A DNA stretch of 64,000 bases from UBA6107 sp034430175 (lineage in GTDB: Bacteria; Chloroflexota; Anaerolineae; Anaerolineales; Anaerolineaceae). Positions 1-8,662 of the stretch are shown piece after piece (within the stretch, counting starts at the first letter, position 1; each line of letters opens with the position of its first letter). The notes under the pieces were generated by a model. The model did not search any database, was not told the origin of the DNA, and worked only from the letters and a program-made list of their open reading frames with translations. The DNA lies in assembly GCA_034430175.1 (NCBI GenBank), contig DAOUFI010000014.1, forward strand, positions 33,111 through 97,110, in the 5' to 3' direction. Made by a program: the position numbers and the translations under genes.

Positions 1-336
1 ATCAACATGATCGGCGATGGCTTCTGCAGCAGCGCGGACGTATTGAAGGTCGGCTTCTCCATCATTTCCGGAGGGTGTGCCCACAGCGATAAACGCGTAT
101 TCTGCATTTGCCAGCGCTTCGGGGTAATCGGTGCTGAAGCGGAGTCTGCCAGCTTGAACGTTGCGTTCCACAAGCTGCTCGAGCCCAGGCTCATAGATTG
201 GCATTTGACCCTGTTTCAGTTTTTCAATACGGGTATGGTCTACGTCCAAACAGGTCACGTCGTTGCCCAAGTCCGCGAAACAAGTCCCGGTAACCAAGCC
301 AACATACCCGGTCCCTACAACGCACAATTTGCTCAT
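1..336 (-). CDS. UDP-glucose 6-dehydrogenase, N-terminal part (runs off left edge)
   Basis: Reverse-strand reading from the ATG at 336 gives an uninterrupted 112-residue N-terminus that continues past the window edge. It begins MSKLCVVGTGYVGLVTG, the Rossmann glycine signature of the UDP-glucose/GDP-mannose dehydrogenase family, followed by the acidic NAD-binding DVD segment, the IYEPGLEQLV motif and the AFIAVGTPSG motif. The family oxidises UDP-glucose to UDP-glucuronate with two NAD+ in the cytoplasm, for polysaccharide synthesis. The catalytic cysteine and C-terminal domain lie outside the window, so the exact substrate (UDP-glucose versus another nucleotide sugar) cannot be decided. It is divergent from folD. 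The family assignment is secure. Confidence 0.93.
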   Translation of the reverse strand, partial: MSKLCVVGTGYVGLVTGTCFADLGNDVTCLDVDHTRIEKLKQGQMPIYEPGLEQLVERNVQAGRLRFSTDYPEALANAEYAFIAVGTPSGNDGEADLQYVRAAAEAIADHVD

Positions 337-450
337 AAGTTCACTCCAATGTACATACAGATTTCATATGCGGTAATTCTACCATGAGGAGGGCTTCAAA
401 TTTTAGAAGATATCATTTCGTGTGGTTAAGACCATATTTGCCCTCGATTG

Positions 451-456
451 TATAAT
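451..456 (+). promoter_or_regulatory. Likely -10 element for folD
   Basis: A perfect TATAAT lies 30 bases before the folD start, with an AAAGGA ribosome binding site between them (475-480). No good -35 is present at 17 bases; TTAAGA at 426-431 is 19 bases upstream. Only the -10 is convincing. Confidence 0.5.
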
Positions 457-486
457 AGTTAAAAAAGACTTTTGAAAGGATGACCT

Positions 487-1362
487 ATGCCTGCGAGAGT
501 GATCGATGGAAAAGCAATTGCCGAGCAAATTCGTATTGAAGTTGCGACAATTGTCGACAAGCGAGTAAAAGCTGGAAAACCCCGCCCGGGACTGGCTACT
601 GTCTTGGTGGGGGAGAACCCGGCATCGCAATCTTATGTAAAGTCAAAACAAAAAGCGTGTGCAGAGGTTGGGATTGAATCCTTTGGTCATGAATTACCTG
701 AGAATGCCAGCCAAAAAGAGGTGGAAAATCTGGTGACTGAGTTGAACAAAGATCCCCGGGTGAACGGCATCCTGGTCCAGTTGCCCCTTCCAAAGGGGTT
801 GATCGAGGAAGACGTACTCAAGTTGATCTCGATCGAGAAAGATGTCGATGGCTTTCATCCAGTCAATATCGGCCGATTGGCGCAAAAAGGGCGTGATCCC
901 TTTTTTGTGCCATGTACACCCGCAGGGGTGATGTACATGCTTAACCGCGAGCTTCCGACGCTCGAGGGAGTAAATGCGGTTGTTTTGGGTAGATCGAATA
1001 TTGTGGGAATGCCGGTGGCATTGTTGTTGGTACGCGCCAATGCGACGGTGACGATTTGCCATTCTCGCACCAAAGACCTGGCAAATGTTGTTCGCCAGGC
1101 GGATGTGTTAGTAGCGGCAGTTGGCAGAGCGGAAATGGTGCGTGGAGATTGGATCAAACCTGGCGCGGTGGTGATTGACGTGGGGATCAATCGTGTAGAA
1201 GATGCCAGCCGTCCAAAAGGGTACAGGTTGGTGGGAGATGTAGCTTATGATGAAGCTGCCCAGGTTGCCGGAGCGATCACGCCGGTACCTGGCGGAGTTG
1301 GGCCAATGACCATTGCCATGCTACTAAAAAGCACTCTTCACGCTGCTGAACTCGCAGATTGA
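487..1362 (+). CDS. folD: Bifunctional methylenetetrahydrofolate dehydrogenase / methenyltetrahydrofolate cyclohydrolase
   Basis: FolD interconverts 5,10-methylene-, 5,10-methenyl- and 10-formyl-tetrahydrofolate in the cytoplasm, feeding purine synthesis and, in anaerobes, C1 metabolism. The 291-residue product has the usual family length. It carries the catalytic Tyr50 and Lys54 in SYVKSK, the GILVQLPLP motif near residue 94, the Rossmann GRSNIVGMP motif near 168 and PVPGGVGPMT near 263. The start is supported by AAAGGA eight bases upstream. It is a single gene with its own terminator (1372-1402), divergent from the UDP-glucose dehydrogenase. The link with the purine genes downstream is positional only. 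Assignment is secure. Confidence 0.97.
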   Translation: MPARVIDGKAIAEQIRIEVATIVDKRVKAGKPRPGLATVLVGENPASQSYVKSKQKACAEVGIESFGHELPENASQKEVENLVTELNKDPRVNGILVQLPLPKGLIEEDVLKLISIEKDVDGFHPVNIGRLAQKGRDPFFVPCTPAGVMYMLNRELPTLEGVNAVVLGRSNIVGMPVALLLVRANATVTICHSRTKDLANVVRQADVLVAAVGRAEMVRGDWIKPGAVVIDVGINRVEDASRPKGYRLVGDVAYDEAAQVAGAITPVPGGVGPMTIAMLLKSTLHAAELAD

Positions 1363-1371
1363 TAATTGACG

Positions 1372-1402
1372 AATGGCGGGCTACAAAACCTGCCGTTTTA
1401 TT
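1372..1402 (+). terminator. Intrinsic terminator of folD
   Basis: AATGGCGGG pairs with CCTGCCGTT (nine pairs including two G-U) around an eight-base loop and runs into TTTTATT. It lies ten bases after the folD stop codon. Confidence 0.75.
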
Positions 1403-1413
1403 CATAATTACTT

Positions 1414-1474
1414 ATTGTCTGACAATTGACAATTACAGAAAAAGTGTTAAACTGATTATGTAATTGTCTGACAA
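1414..1474 (+). promoter_or_regulatory. Operator-flanked promoter of the purine/ureide gene cluster
   Basis: Two identical copies of the palindrome TTGTCTGACAA lie at 1415-1425 and 1464-1474. Between them is a promoter with -35 TTGACA (1426-1431), a 16-base spacer and -10 TAAACT (1448-1453). The first operator abuts the -35 and the second sits near the expected transcription start. The palindrome has the TTGT/ACAA half-sites typical of GntR-superfamily operators. The obvious ligand-responsive repressor candidate is the HutC-type GntR protein at 4759-5523, third gene of the same transcript; that pairing is inference. Confidence 0.75.
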
Positions 1475-1518
1475 GTCCATCCATTTATTTATTTACATTT
1501 GGCACAGGATCGAAAAAA

Positions 1519-2901
1519 ATGACCACTCTGTTGATCAAGCATGCTCAATTACTTGTGACCATGGATGACCACCGCCGGGAAATTCCGGATGGTGGTCTTT
1601 TTATTCGCGATGGATTCATCGAGCAGGTTGGAAAGACGGGTGATCTCCCCCAAAATGCCGATGACGTTCTCGACTTGACCGGGCATATCGTCCTGCCCGG
1701 ATTGGTGAATACGCACCATCATTTCTATCAAACATTGACAAGGGCTGTTCCGGCGGCACAAAACGCCAATCTGTTCAACTGGCTGACCACCCTTTACCCT
1801 ATCTGGGCGCGGATGACCCCGGAAGACATTCGCATCTCGACTCAAACAGCGTTGGCCGAACTGGCTCTTTCGGGCTGCACGACCGCTTCTGACCATCTAT
1901 ACCTGTTCCCGAATGGTTCAAAGCTTGATGATGAGATTGAGGCTGCCGCTGAAGTGGGGATCCGTTTGCACGCTTCACGCGGTTCGATGAGCCTGGGGCA
2001 AAGTAAAGGCGGATTGCCCCCTGACAGCGTGGTAGATTTAGAAGAAAAGATTCTCGAAGACAGTGAACGATTGATCCGCAAATATCACGATGCAAAACCG
2101 GGTGCGATGGTGCAGATCGTTCTGGCACCGTGTTCACCTTTCAGTGTTACCGGTGAATTGATGAAGGAATCTGCAAAAATGGCGCGCAAGTATGGTGTCC
2201 ACCTGCACACCCATCTGGCAGAAACCGAGGATGAAGAGCAATTCACGATCGAGAAATTTGGTTATAAACCGGTCGCCTATATGCAGTCTGTGGATTGGGT
2301 GGGTGAAGATGTCTGGTTCGCTCACTCGGTACATGTTTCAAAAGAAGAAGTCGAAGTCTATGCTCGAGAAGGGTGCGGAGTGGCTCATTGCCCATCCTCA
2401 AATATGCGTTTAGCATCTGGTATCGCGCCTCTGCGAGAGTTTATGAAAGCTGGGGTAAAGGTAGGATTGGGTGTGGATGGTTCAGCCAGCAACGATGGTT
2501 CACATTTATTAGCTGAAGCTCGTCAGGCAATGCTTCTGGCTCGGTTACGCGCAGGTTTGGAAGGAGCATCATTGTCTTCGACCGGCAGCGAAATTCTCAC
2601 TGCCCGAGAGGCATTGGAACTTGCCACTCGTGGAGGAGCGAGTGTTCTTGGTCGCAAAGACATTGGTTCTCTCGAAGTTGGCAAGTGCGCGGATTTTGTG
2701 GCAATCAACCTGAACCGCCTGGATTACGCCGGTGCCCTGCATGATCCCCTGGCAGCAGTCGTCTTTTGCCAACCTCAGGGAGTCGATCTGAATGTTGTCC
2801 ACGGAAAAACAGTGGTCCAGAACGGCAAACTGGTTGGTTTAGATGTACCGAGGCATGTTGAAAAACATAACCGGGCCGCACGGCGCTTGCTCGAAGGATA
2901 G
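1519..2901 (+). CDS. 8-oxoguanine deaminase-like amidohydrolase
   Basis: A 460-residue cytoplasmic enzyme of the amidohydrolase superfamily (TrzN/AtzB/SsnA/guanine-deaminase branch). The metal site is visible as His66-His68 in NTHHHF, His230 and His232 in HLHTHLAE with Glu235, His269/His272 in HSVH, and Asp320 in GVDGSASND. The segment CPSSNMRLASGIAP (291-304) is what I recall from enzymes characterised as 8-oxoguanine deaminases. Those release ammonia from 8-oxoguanine to give urate; close relatives act on guanine, isoguanine or hydroxy-triazines. It is the first gene of the operator-controlled cluster and is followed by adenine deaminase, which supports a purine substrate. Start chosen at the ATG eight bases after AGGA. 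Alternative: an SsnA-type enzyme of anaerobic purine catabolism. Confidence 0.82.
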   Translation: MTTLLIKHAQLLVTMDDHRREIPDGGLFIRDGFIEQVGKTGDLPQNADDVLDLTGHIVLPGLVNTHHHFYQTLTRAVPAAQNANLFNWLTTLYPIWARMTPEDIRISTQTALAELALSGCTTASDHLYLFPNGSKLDDEIEAAAEVGIRLHASRGSMSLGQSKGGLPPDSVVDLEEKILEDSERLIRKYHDAKPGAMVQIVLAPCSPFSVTGELMKESAKMARKYGVHLHTHLAETEDEEQFTIEKFGYKPVAYMQSVDWVGEDVWFAHSVHVSKEEVEVYAREGCGVAHCPSSNMRLASGIAPLREFMKAGVKVGLGVDGSASNDGSHLLAEARQAMLLARLRAGLEGASLSSTGSEILTAREALELATRGGASVLGRKDIGSLEVGKCADFVAINLNRLDYAGALHDPLAAVVFCQPQGVDLNVVHGKTVVQNGKLVGLDVPRHVEKHNRAARRLLEG

Positions 2902-2945
2902 AAATGGAATTCATAATTCAAATGGATCACCGGATGGTGTACTAA

Positions 2946-4745
2946 ATGGGAATGGATTCATTCTGGCTTCAAAACGCTCGTGAACTCGTCGACTGTGCCA
3001 TGGGGCGATTACCGGCTGACCTAGTGATTCGCGATGGTAAATGGGTTTGTGTCCAGACCGGCGAGATCATCCCAGGGACTGATATCGCCATTCGCAGCGG
3101 TCGTATCGCTTATGTAGGCGAGGACGCTACTCATACGATCGGTAAGCAGACGCGAGTGATCAATGCCAAAGGAAGGTACCTGGTACCGGGATTGCTGGAC
3201 GGCCACATGCACGTGGAATCGGGGATGGTAACCGTCACCGAATTCGTCAAGGCGGTTGTTCCCCACGGTACGACAGGCATGTTTGTCGATCCGCATGAGA
3301 TCGCCAATGTTTTTGGTCTGCGTGGTGTCAGATTGATGGTCGATGAAGCAGCCAGACAACCCATCCATGTGTTTGTACAGATGCCATCTTGCGTCCCCTC
3401 AGCCCCAAAATTCGAAACTCCCGGAGCGGTTTTAGGACCGATTGAAGTAACTGAAGCCATGACCTGGCCGGGAATCATTGGGTTGGGTGAGATGATGAAT
3501 TTCCCAGGTGTGTTTATGGGTGATGACAAAGTTCACGCAGAGATGTCTGCCACCCGCTGCGCAGGGAAAGTCATCGGCGGTCATTATGCGTCACCGGATT
3601 TGGGCAAACCTTTCCATGGTTACCTGGCAGGGGGGCCGCAGGATGACCACGAAGGGATTACAACCGAGGATGCAGTAGCCCGGGCACGTCAGGGGATGAA
3701 GGTGATGATGCGTTATGGATCAGCCTGGCATGATGTGGCAACTCAGGTGAGAGCCATCACTGAAAAAGGCCTGGATCCACGTGGTTTCATATTATGCACG
3801 GATGATAGCCATTCACAAACCCTTGTGGATGAGGGTCACATGGATAGGGTATTGCGCCATGCGGTTGAGCAAGGCCTAGATCCGATCGTTGCCATCCAAA
3901 TGATGACGATCAACACTGCCGAGCACTTTGGGGTATCGAGAGAGATGGGGTTGATAGCTCCGGGCAGATATGCAGATATTCTCATCGTGAATGACTTGAA
4001 GAAATTCGAGGTAGAGGTTGTCTTTGCTAAAGGAATCGAAGTCGCGCATAATGGTAAATTACTTATCGATATGCCCACAATTGTTTACGAAGATTGGGTG
4101 TGTCAATCCGTCCATTTGAAACGACCCTTGACCCCTGATGATTTTGTTTATCATACAGACGACACGGGGAAAGTAACCGCTCATGTGATCGGAGTGATTG
4201 AGAATCAGGCACCGACCAGGCATTTGAAATTTTCAATGACAGTCGAAAACAAAGAGGTCAAAGCTGATCCATCGCGTGATATTGCGAAAATCGCTCTGAT
4301 TGAACGACATGCTGCCACAGGTAAGATGCAAATAGGATTTGTTTCAGGATTCGGGTTCACTGATCACTGCGCTGTTGGAACAACTGTTGCCCATGATTGT
4401 CACCAGATGATCGTGGTAGGGACGGATGAAATGGATATGGCGCTTGCGGCAAATTCGCTGGCGGAATGCGGGGGAGGTCAGGTAGTTGTCAAGAATGGAA
4501 AAGTGATAGGGAAAGTTGATTTACCCATTGCAGGTTTAATGTCGAACGAATCAGCTGCCGCTGTGGCAAAAAAGGCAGCGACAGTGCTAGATGGTTATGT
4601 TAGATGTGGATGTAGCCTGAATAATCCGAATATGCAGTTAAGTCTCCTAGCATTGGTGGTCATTCCGGAATTGAGAATCAGCGACCTTGGATTGGTCGAT
4701 GTAACCCGTTTCGATTTTATACCCGTAACCGAAGCGGAGAAATGA
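2946..4745 (+). CDS. ade: Adenine deaminase
   Basis: Hydrolyses adenine to hypoxanthine and ammonia in the cytoplasm. The 599-residue protein matches the bacterial adenine deaminase family in length and motifs: metal-binding His87 and His89 in DGHMHVES, the DPHEIANVFG block near 115, GLGEMMNFPGV near 179, CTDDSH near 280, and a conserved C-terminal half with GFGFTDHCAVGTTVAHD. It lies 44 bases after the oxoguanine-deaminase-like gene and 13 bases before the GntR gene, so the three should be cotranscribed. An in-frame ATG two codons later (2952) is an alternative start; neither has a strong ribosome binding site. Confidence 0.93.
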   Translation: MGMDSFWLQNARELVDCAMGRLPADLVIRDGKWVCVQTGEIIPGTDIAIRSGRIAYVGEDATHTIGKQTRVINAKGRYLVPGLLDGHMHVESGMVTVTEFVKAVVPHGTTGMFVDPHEIANVFGLRGVRLMVDEAARQPIHVFVQMPSCVPSAPKFETPGAVLGPIEVTEAMTWPGIIGLGEMMNFPGVFMGDDKVHAEMSATRCAGKVIGGHYASPDLGKPFHGYLAGGPQDDHEGITTEDAVARARQGMKVMMRYGSAWHDVATQVRAITEKGLDPRGFILCTDDSHSQTLVDEGHMDRVLRHAVEQGLDPIVAIQMMTINTAEHFGVSREMGLIAPGRYADILIVNDLKKFEVEVVFAKGIEVAHNGKLLIDMPTIVYEDWVCQSVHLKRPLTPDDFVYHTDDTGKVTAHVIGVIENQAPTRHLKFSMTVENKEVKADPSRDIAKIALIERHAATGKMQIGFVSGFGFTDHCAVGTTVAHDCHQMIVVGTDEMDMALAANSLAECGGGQVVVKNGKVIGKVDLPIAGLMSNESAAAVAKKAATVLDGYVRCGCSLNNPNMQLSLLALVVIPELRISDLGLVDVTRFDFIPVTEAEK

Positions 4746-4758
4746 AAGCAGGAAACTA

Positions 4759-5523
4759 ATGATGATAGATGTAGAAAAGCAAACAAAATTGGAGTCAAAT
4801 CATCCATTTCAAAGATTGCAAAATGAACTTGCGCAATTGATCAATAACGCAGAAGCTGGTAGTCGTCTACCTGCAGAACCGGATCTGGCCAAACTACTCG
4901 GAGTCTCGAGGGCAACGTTACGAGAAGCCATGCGCACGTTCGAAGGGCAGGGATTAGTTAGACGACGACAGGGTGTGGGCACTTTTGTGGTTGGACAGGC
5001 AAAAATCATCGACACCGGGCTGGAAGTACTGGAGAGTATTGAAACTCTTGCGAAGAAAATCGGCTTGCCAGTTTCAATGGGCGAAGTTCTGGTCACAGAA
5101 GTACTTGCCAATAGAGAAGAAAGCGAAGTTTTTAATATTCAAGAAGCAACTCCACTATTAAAAGTTGCTCGTGTCATTCTGGCAGACGATCGTCCTGTGG
5201 CTTACCTGACAGATATTCTTTTCAAGGATCAGATCCCGGAATCCGATCTACTTGCTAGTTTCACCGGTTCGGTGCTTGACCTGATGTTGCGCAAAGGTAG
5301 TCCGCGGTTGAGTAAATCTTTCACGGATATTCAGGCAGTCTCAGCTTCAGCTGAGATCGCTAAAAAATTGGAGATTCAACGCGGCGATGTTTTGCTTCAA
5401 TTTATCGCCCGGTTGTATGATGAATCTGGACATGTTGTCGATTATTCAAGTAGCTATTTCCTGCCGGGTTATTTTCGCTTCCATGTCGTTCGCAAAGTCG
5501 AACAGTCGAATGGTCTTGGATAG
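4759..5523 (+). CDS. GntR-family regulator, HutC/UTRA type
   Basis: A 254-residue transcription factor. Residues about 18-78 form the GntR winged helix (SRLPAEPDLAKLLGVSRATLREAMR, then the wing GVGTFV). Residues about 95-245 match the UTRA effector-binding domain, with the typical late motif VVDYSSSYFLPGYFRF. UTRA domains bind small metabolites such as urocanate, sugar phosphates or nucleosides. It lies inside the purine/ureide cluster, just after ade, and is the natural candidate to bind the two TTGTCTGACAA operators upstream of the first gene. The ligand is unknown; a purine or ureido compound would fit the context. Confidence 0.9.
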   Translation: MMIDVEKQTKLESNHPFQRLQNELAQLINNAEAGSRLPAEPDLAKLLGVSRATLREAMRTFEGQGLVRRRQGVGTFVVGQAKIIDTGLEVLESIETLAKKIGLPVSMGEVLVTEVLANREESEVFNIQEATPLLKVARVILADDRPVAYLTDILFKDQIPESDLLASFTGSVLDLMLRKGSPRLSKSFTDIQAVSASAEIAKKLEIQRGDVLLQFIARLYDESGHVVDYSSSYFLPGYFRFHVVRKVEQSNGLG

Positions 5524-5623
5524 GAATAAGTAGCAGGAGAGGAGGAACAGTTATATAAAGTTATTTGGCTGAAAAATTATCAGCGATGATTGCTTATATA
5601 AACCACTTAATAGGAGATTTAAA

Positions 5624-6574
5624 ATGCGTAGTTTTGCAGGTCGTGATATTCTGTCATTAAAAGATTTCGAACGTGAAGAGTTCTTCCACGTATTCGAAAC
5701 CGCGGATGAAATGGCACCGATTGCCAAGAGCCGCCGCAATTCTGATCTTTTGGCTGAGAAAACCATGGTAACCGCTTTTTACCAGCCCAGCACTCGCACT
5801 CGCCTGGCTCATGAAGCCGCCATGCACCGCCTTGGCGGTCACGTGACCGGTTTCTCTGATGCCAAAATGACTCGCGCTGGTGATTGGTATCAGGAATCGA
5901 TCAAAGATACCGTAAAAATGCTCGAATACTACGGTGATGTCATCGTGATGCGTCACTTCCAGCAGGGCGCTCCAATGGAAGCCGCCAAATGGTCATCAGT
6001 TCCCATCATCAATGGTGGCGATGGTTGGGGTGAACACCCCACCCAGATCCTTACTGATCTCTACACTGTGCTAACCGAAAAAGGTACCATCGATGGGTTG
6101 AAATGGCTTGCTGTCGGTGATATGCGCATGCGCACCATGCACTCTCTATCTTATGCTCTGACCCAGTTTGATTGCCCGATCACCTACGTAGCTCCCCCCG
6201 AAATGACCCTCACCGACGAGTTCAAGGCTGAACTCAAACAATACAACCTGAACTTCAAAGAAGCAGAACACGTGGAACAGGCCATTGCTGAAGCTGACGT
6301 CATACTCGTTGAACCAGTCGTTCAGCCTGATTACACCAAGAGCCGCCAGGAAGCCGGCGAACACGGAATGACCCCCGCGAATTACAAGATCACCCGTGAG
6401 TTGTTGAGCACCAAGGCAAAATCTGATGCCATCCTGCTGCACTCGCTGCCCCGCATGGATGAGATTCCTCCGGATGTCGATATCACCCGCTGGTCTCGTT
6501 ACTGGCAAGAAGCCTTCAACGGTGTAGTCATGCGTATGGCACTGCTTGCTCTTGTTTTGGGTAAAATGGAATAG
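5624..6574 (+). CDS. Aspartate-carbamoyltransferase-like enzyme, probably a catabolic ureido phosphorolase
   Basis: A 316-residue member of the aspartate/ornithine carbamoyltransferase family. The carbamoyl-phosphate site is intact: STRTR at 56-60, MRH at 109-111, HPTQ at 138-141 and HSLPRMDEI at 273-281, the last closest to aspartate carbamoyltransferases. The segment that in true PyrB carries the Arg and Gln binding the aspartate carboxylates (TRVQKERF) is here PVVQPDYTKSRQE (about 231-243), so the second substrate is probably not aspartate. No pyrimidine gene is nearby. Its neighbours are a YgeW-like carbamoyltransferase and carbamate kinase, which points to phosphorolysis of a ureido compound to carbamoyl phosphate. 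A clear AGGAG precedes the start. Family secure; substrate inferred. Confidence 0.85.
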   Translation: MRSFAGRDILSLKDFEREEFFHVFETADEMAPIAKSRRNSDLLAEKTMVTAFYQPSTRTRLAHEAAMHRLGGHVTGFSDAKMTRAGDWYQESIKDTVKMLEYYGDVIVMRHFQQGAPMEAAKWSSVPIINGGDGWGEHPTQILTDLYTVLTEKGTIDGLKWLAVGDMRMRTMHSLSYALTQFDCPITYVAPPEMTLTDEFKAELKQYNLNFKEAEHVEQAIAEADVILVEPVVQPDYTKSRQEAGEHGMTPANYKITRELLSTKAKSDAILLHSLPRMDEIPPDVDITRWSRYWQEAFNGVVMRMALLALVLGKME

Positions 6575-6587
6575 TAGAGTTCAAAAT

Positions 6588-6621
6588 CACCTCGGAGAGG
6601 GAATTAGCCCTCTCCGAGGTG
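6588..6621 (+). other. Intercistronic hairpin between the two carbamoyltransferase genes
   Basis: A perfect 14-bp inverted repeat, CACCTCGGAGAGGG (6588-6601) and its complement (6608-6621), around the loop AATTAG. No T-run follows and the next ribosome binding site begins 13 bases downstream, so it is unlikely to be a simple terminator. An RNA-processing or 3'-end-stabilising element is more likely. Confidence 0.8.
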
Positions 6622-6642
6622 GAAAAGGATACTGGAGGAATT

Positions 6643-7623
6643 ATGCAAAGCTTTTTACATGGACGAGATTTGATCGGTGATCTTGATTTCTCAAAAGAGG
6701 AAGTCGAAACCGTACTTGACGTTGCTTTTGATTTAAAGCGAAAACGCGCGTTGAATGAACTTACCCCCTATCTGCGCGATAAAGTGCTGGCAATGCTGTT
6801 CTTCTTTAGCAGTACCCGCACCCGCGGCTCCTTCGAAGCCGGCATGGCACATCTCGGAGGGCACGCTGCTTTTATTGAATCACGCACTACACAGATCAGC
6901 CACGGCGATACACCCAAAGAGATTGGTGAGATATTCGGTCGTTATTATGATGGTATCGCCATTCGCCATGTCGACTGGGGAATTGGTAATGGATATTTGA
7001 ATGAAGTTGCCAAGGCCTCCCGAGTACCCATTTTGAATATGCAGTGTGATATTTACCATCCTTTCCAGTGCCTGGCTGACTTGATGACCATCGTGGAGAA
7101 GAAAGGCCGTGATCTGCGTCGCAAAAAGATGGTTGTTTCCTGGGCATACGCCGCTTCTTACCAGAAACCAATGTCCGTTCCGCAATCGCTTGTATTACAA
7201 ATGCCACGTTTTGGAATGGATGTCGTCCTGGCCCATCCACCTGAATTCAAACTCATGCCCGAGATCATGGATCAGGCTCGTGAACAAGCCAAGAAATTCG
7301 GTACCAACTTCACTATTGTCGATGACATGGACGAGGCTTTCAAAGACGCTGATATCATTTATGCCAAGTCATGGGGAGCCATGGTTCACACACCCGATCC
7401 GGATGAGGGTGCCAAGATCATTAAGAAATATGAGAGCTGGATTACTGACGAACGCCGTATGAAGCTTGCCAAACCGGATGCGATTTACATGCATCCGTTA
7501 CCTGCTGACCGTAATATTGAAGTTACCGACGGCGTGATGGATGGACCACAATCTGTGGTATATGATGAAGCCGAAAACCGCATGCATGTTCAGGAAGCGG
7601 TCATGGCTTTAACTATGAGCTAA
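6643..7623 (+). CDS. YgeW-like knotted carbamoyltransferase
   Basis: A 326-residue carbamoyltransferase with STRTR at 57-61, RHVDWG near 108, HPFQCLAD at 139-146, and the block WAYAASYQKPMSVPQ near 167-181. That block, with FKDADIIYAKSWGAM near 244, is what I recall from E. coli YgeW, a knotted carbamoyltransferase of the purine/ureide region (ygeW-ygeX-ygeY-hyuA-yqeA). The C-terminal HPLPADR motif closes the active site. An upstream in-frame GTG (6619) lies inside the hairpin; the ATG at 6643 preceded by GGAGG (6634-6638) is the better start. Likely role: phosphorolysis of a ureido acid to carbamoyl phosphate and an amino compound, or the reverse. The exact substrate is not known from sequence. 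Confidence 0.85.
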   Translation: MQSFLHGRDLIGDLDFSKEEVETVLDVAFDLKRKRALNELTPYLRDKVLAMLFFFSSTRTRGSFEAGMAHLGGHAAFIESRTTQISHGDTPKEIGEIFGRYYDGIAIRHVDWGIGNGYLNEVAKASRVPILNMQCDIYHPFQCLADLMTIVEKKGRDLRRKKMVVSWAYAASYQKPMSVPQSLVLQMPRFGMDVVLAHPPEFKLMPEIMDQAREQAKKFGTNFTIVDDMDEAFKDADIIYAKSWGAMVHTPDPDEGAKIIKKYESWITDERRMKLAKPDAIYMHPLPADRNIEVTDGVMDGPQSVVYDEAENRMHVQEAVMALTMS

Positions 7624-7650
7624 AGTATTTATATAAAGGATAGTAATCGA

Positions 7651-8607
7651 ATGGTAAAAAAATTAGCAGTAGTCGCAATTGGCGGTAACTCTCTCATTCT
7701 TGATCCAAAGAAAGTCACCGTTGAAGATCAGTACACAGCCGCCGCAGAAACTTCAAAACATATTGCAGATATGATTGAAGCTGGTTGGGATGTAGCCATT
7801 GGTCATGGCAATGGCCCACAGGTGGGTTTCATCCTGCGACGATCAGAGATCGCAGCAAAGACAGCCGGGATGCACGAGGTTCCTCTGGATGTTTGCGGTG
7901 CTGACAGCCAGGGAGCCATTGGGTATGCCATCCAGCAGACCCTGCAAAACGAATTAATCAGCCGCGGGATTAAAAAATCTGTCGCTACAGTTGTTACCCA
8001 GGTCAAGGTTGATAAGAACGATAAAGCCTTCTTGAACCCAACAAAACCCATCGGTGGTTTCATGGAAGAAGCTGAAGCCAAGAAACGTGAAGCTGAGTTG
8101 GGATGGAATATTGTCGAAGACGCCGGTCGCGGCTGGCGCCGTGTTGTTGCCTCCCCAATCCCACAAGAAGTGGTTGAGATCGATGCTGTCAAGGAATTGA
8201 TTGATGCAGGTACAGTAGTTATCACTGTTGGCGGCGGCGGCATTCCTGTTATCGATAATGGCAAGGGGGGCTGCATTGGTACCGCTGCTGTGATCGATAA
8301 AGATTTCGCGAGCAGCCTATTGGCCCGCTTGATCAAGGCTGATCTCTTTGTCATCTCGACAGCTGTTGAAAAAGTAGCAATCAATTTTGGAAAACCTGAT
8401 CAGAAATGGCTTGACCGCCTCACCCTGTCGGAAGCCAAAGCTTACCTCGCTGAAGGCACGCATTTCGCCAAGGGATCGATGGCTCCAAAGATTCAGGCTG
8501 TCATCATGTATCTTGAGAACGGTGGCAAGGAAGCCCTTATTACAAACCCAGAAAACATCGGGCGCGCCTTGAAAGGTGAGACCGGTACCTGGATCGTACA
8601 AGATTAG
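7651..8607 (+). CDS. arcC: Carbamate kinase
   Basis: Transfers the phosphate of carbamoyl phosphate to ADP, giving ATP, CO2 and ammonia; the catabolic end step of arginine, purine and ureide fermentations. The 318-residue product has the family length and motifs: AIGGNSL near 9, GHGNGPQVG near 51, TVGGGGIPV near 192 and the C-terminal HFAKGSMAPKIQA motif. It directly follows two carbamoyltransferases, with no arginine deiminase nearby, so its carbamoyl phosphate probably comes from ureido compounds, as proposed for E. coli yqeA. AAAGGA precedes the start. Activity secure; pathway inferred. Confidence 0.95.
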   Translation: MVKKLAVVAIGGNSLILDPKKVTVEDQYTAAAETSKHIADMIEAGWDVAIGHGNGPQVGFILRRSEIAAKTAGMHEVPLDVCGADSQGAIGYAIQQTLQNELISRGIKKSVATVVTQVKVDKNDKAFLNPTKPIGGFMEEAEAKKREAELGWNIVEDAGRGWRRVVASPIPQEVVEIDAVKELIDAGTVVITVGGGGIPVIDNGKGGCIGTAAVIDKDFASSLLARLIKADLFVISTAVEKVAINFGKPDQKWLDRLTLSEAKAYLAEGTHFAKGSMAPKIQAVIMYLENGGKEALITNPENIGRALKGETGTWIVQD

Positions 8608-8616
8608 TGGTCTATT

Positions 8617-8646
8617 GCTCTGCCTGTCGGATACGACAGGCAGAGC
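8617..8646 (+). other. Hairpin after carbamate kinase (weak terminator or processing element)
   Basis: A perfect 13-bp stem, GCTCTGCCTGTCG (8617-8629) and its complement (8634-8646), with the tetraloop GATA. Only TTGTAATTCT follows, so termination would be incomplete at best. It may separate the metabolic genes from the transporter genes while letting some transcription through. Confidence 0.75.
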
Positions 8647-8662
8647 TTGTAATTCTGATAGA

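Noticed and set aside
5624..6574. Ordinary pyrimidine-synthesis aspartate carbamoyltransferase (pyrB)
   Set aside because: The aspartate-binding segment is altered and no pyrimidine gene is adjacent; the neighbours are catabolic.
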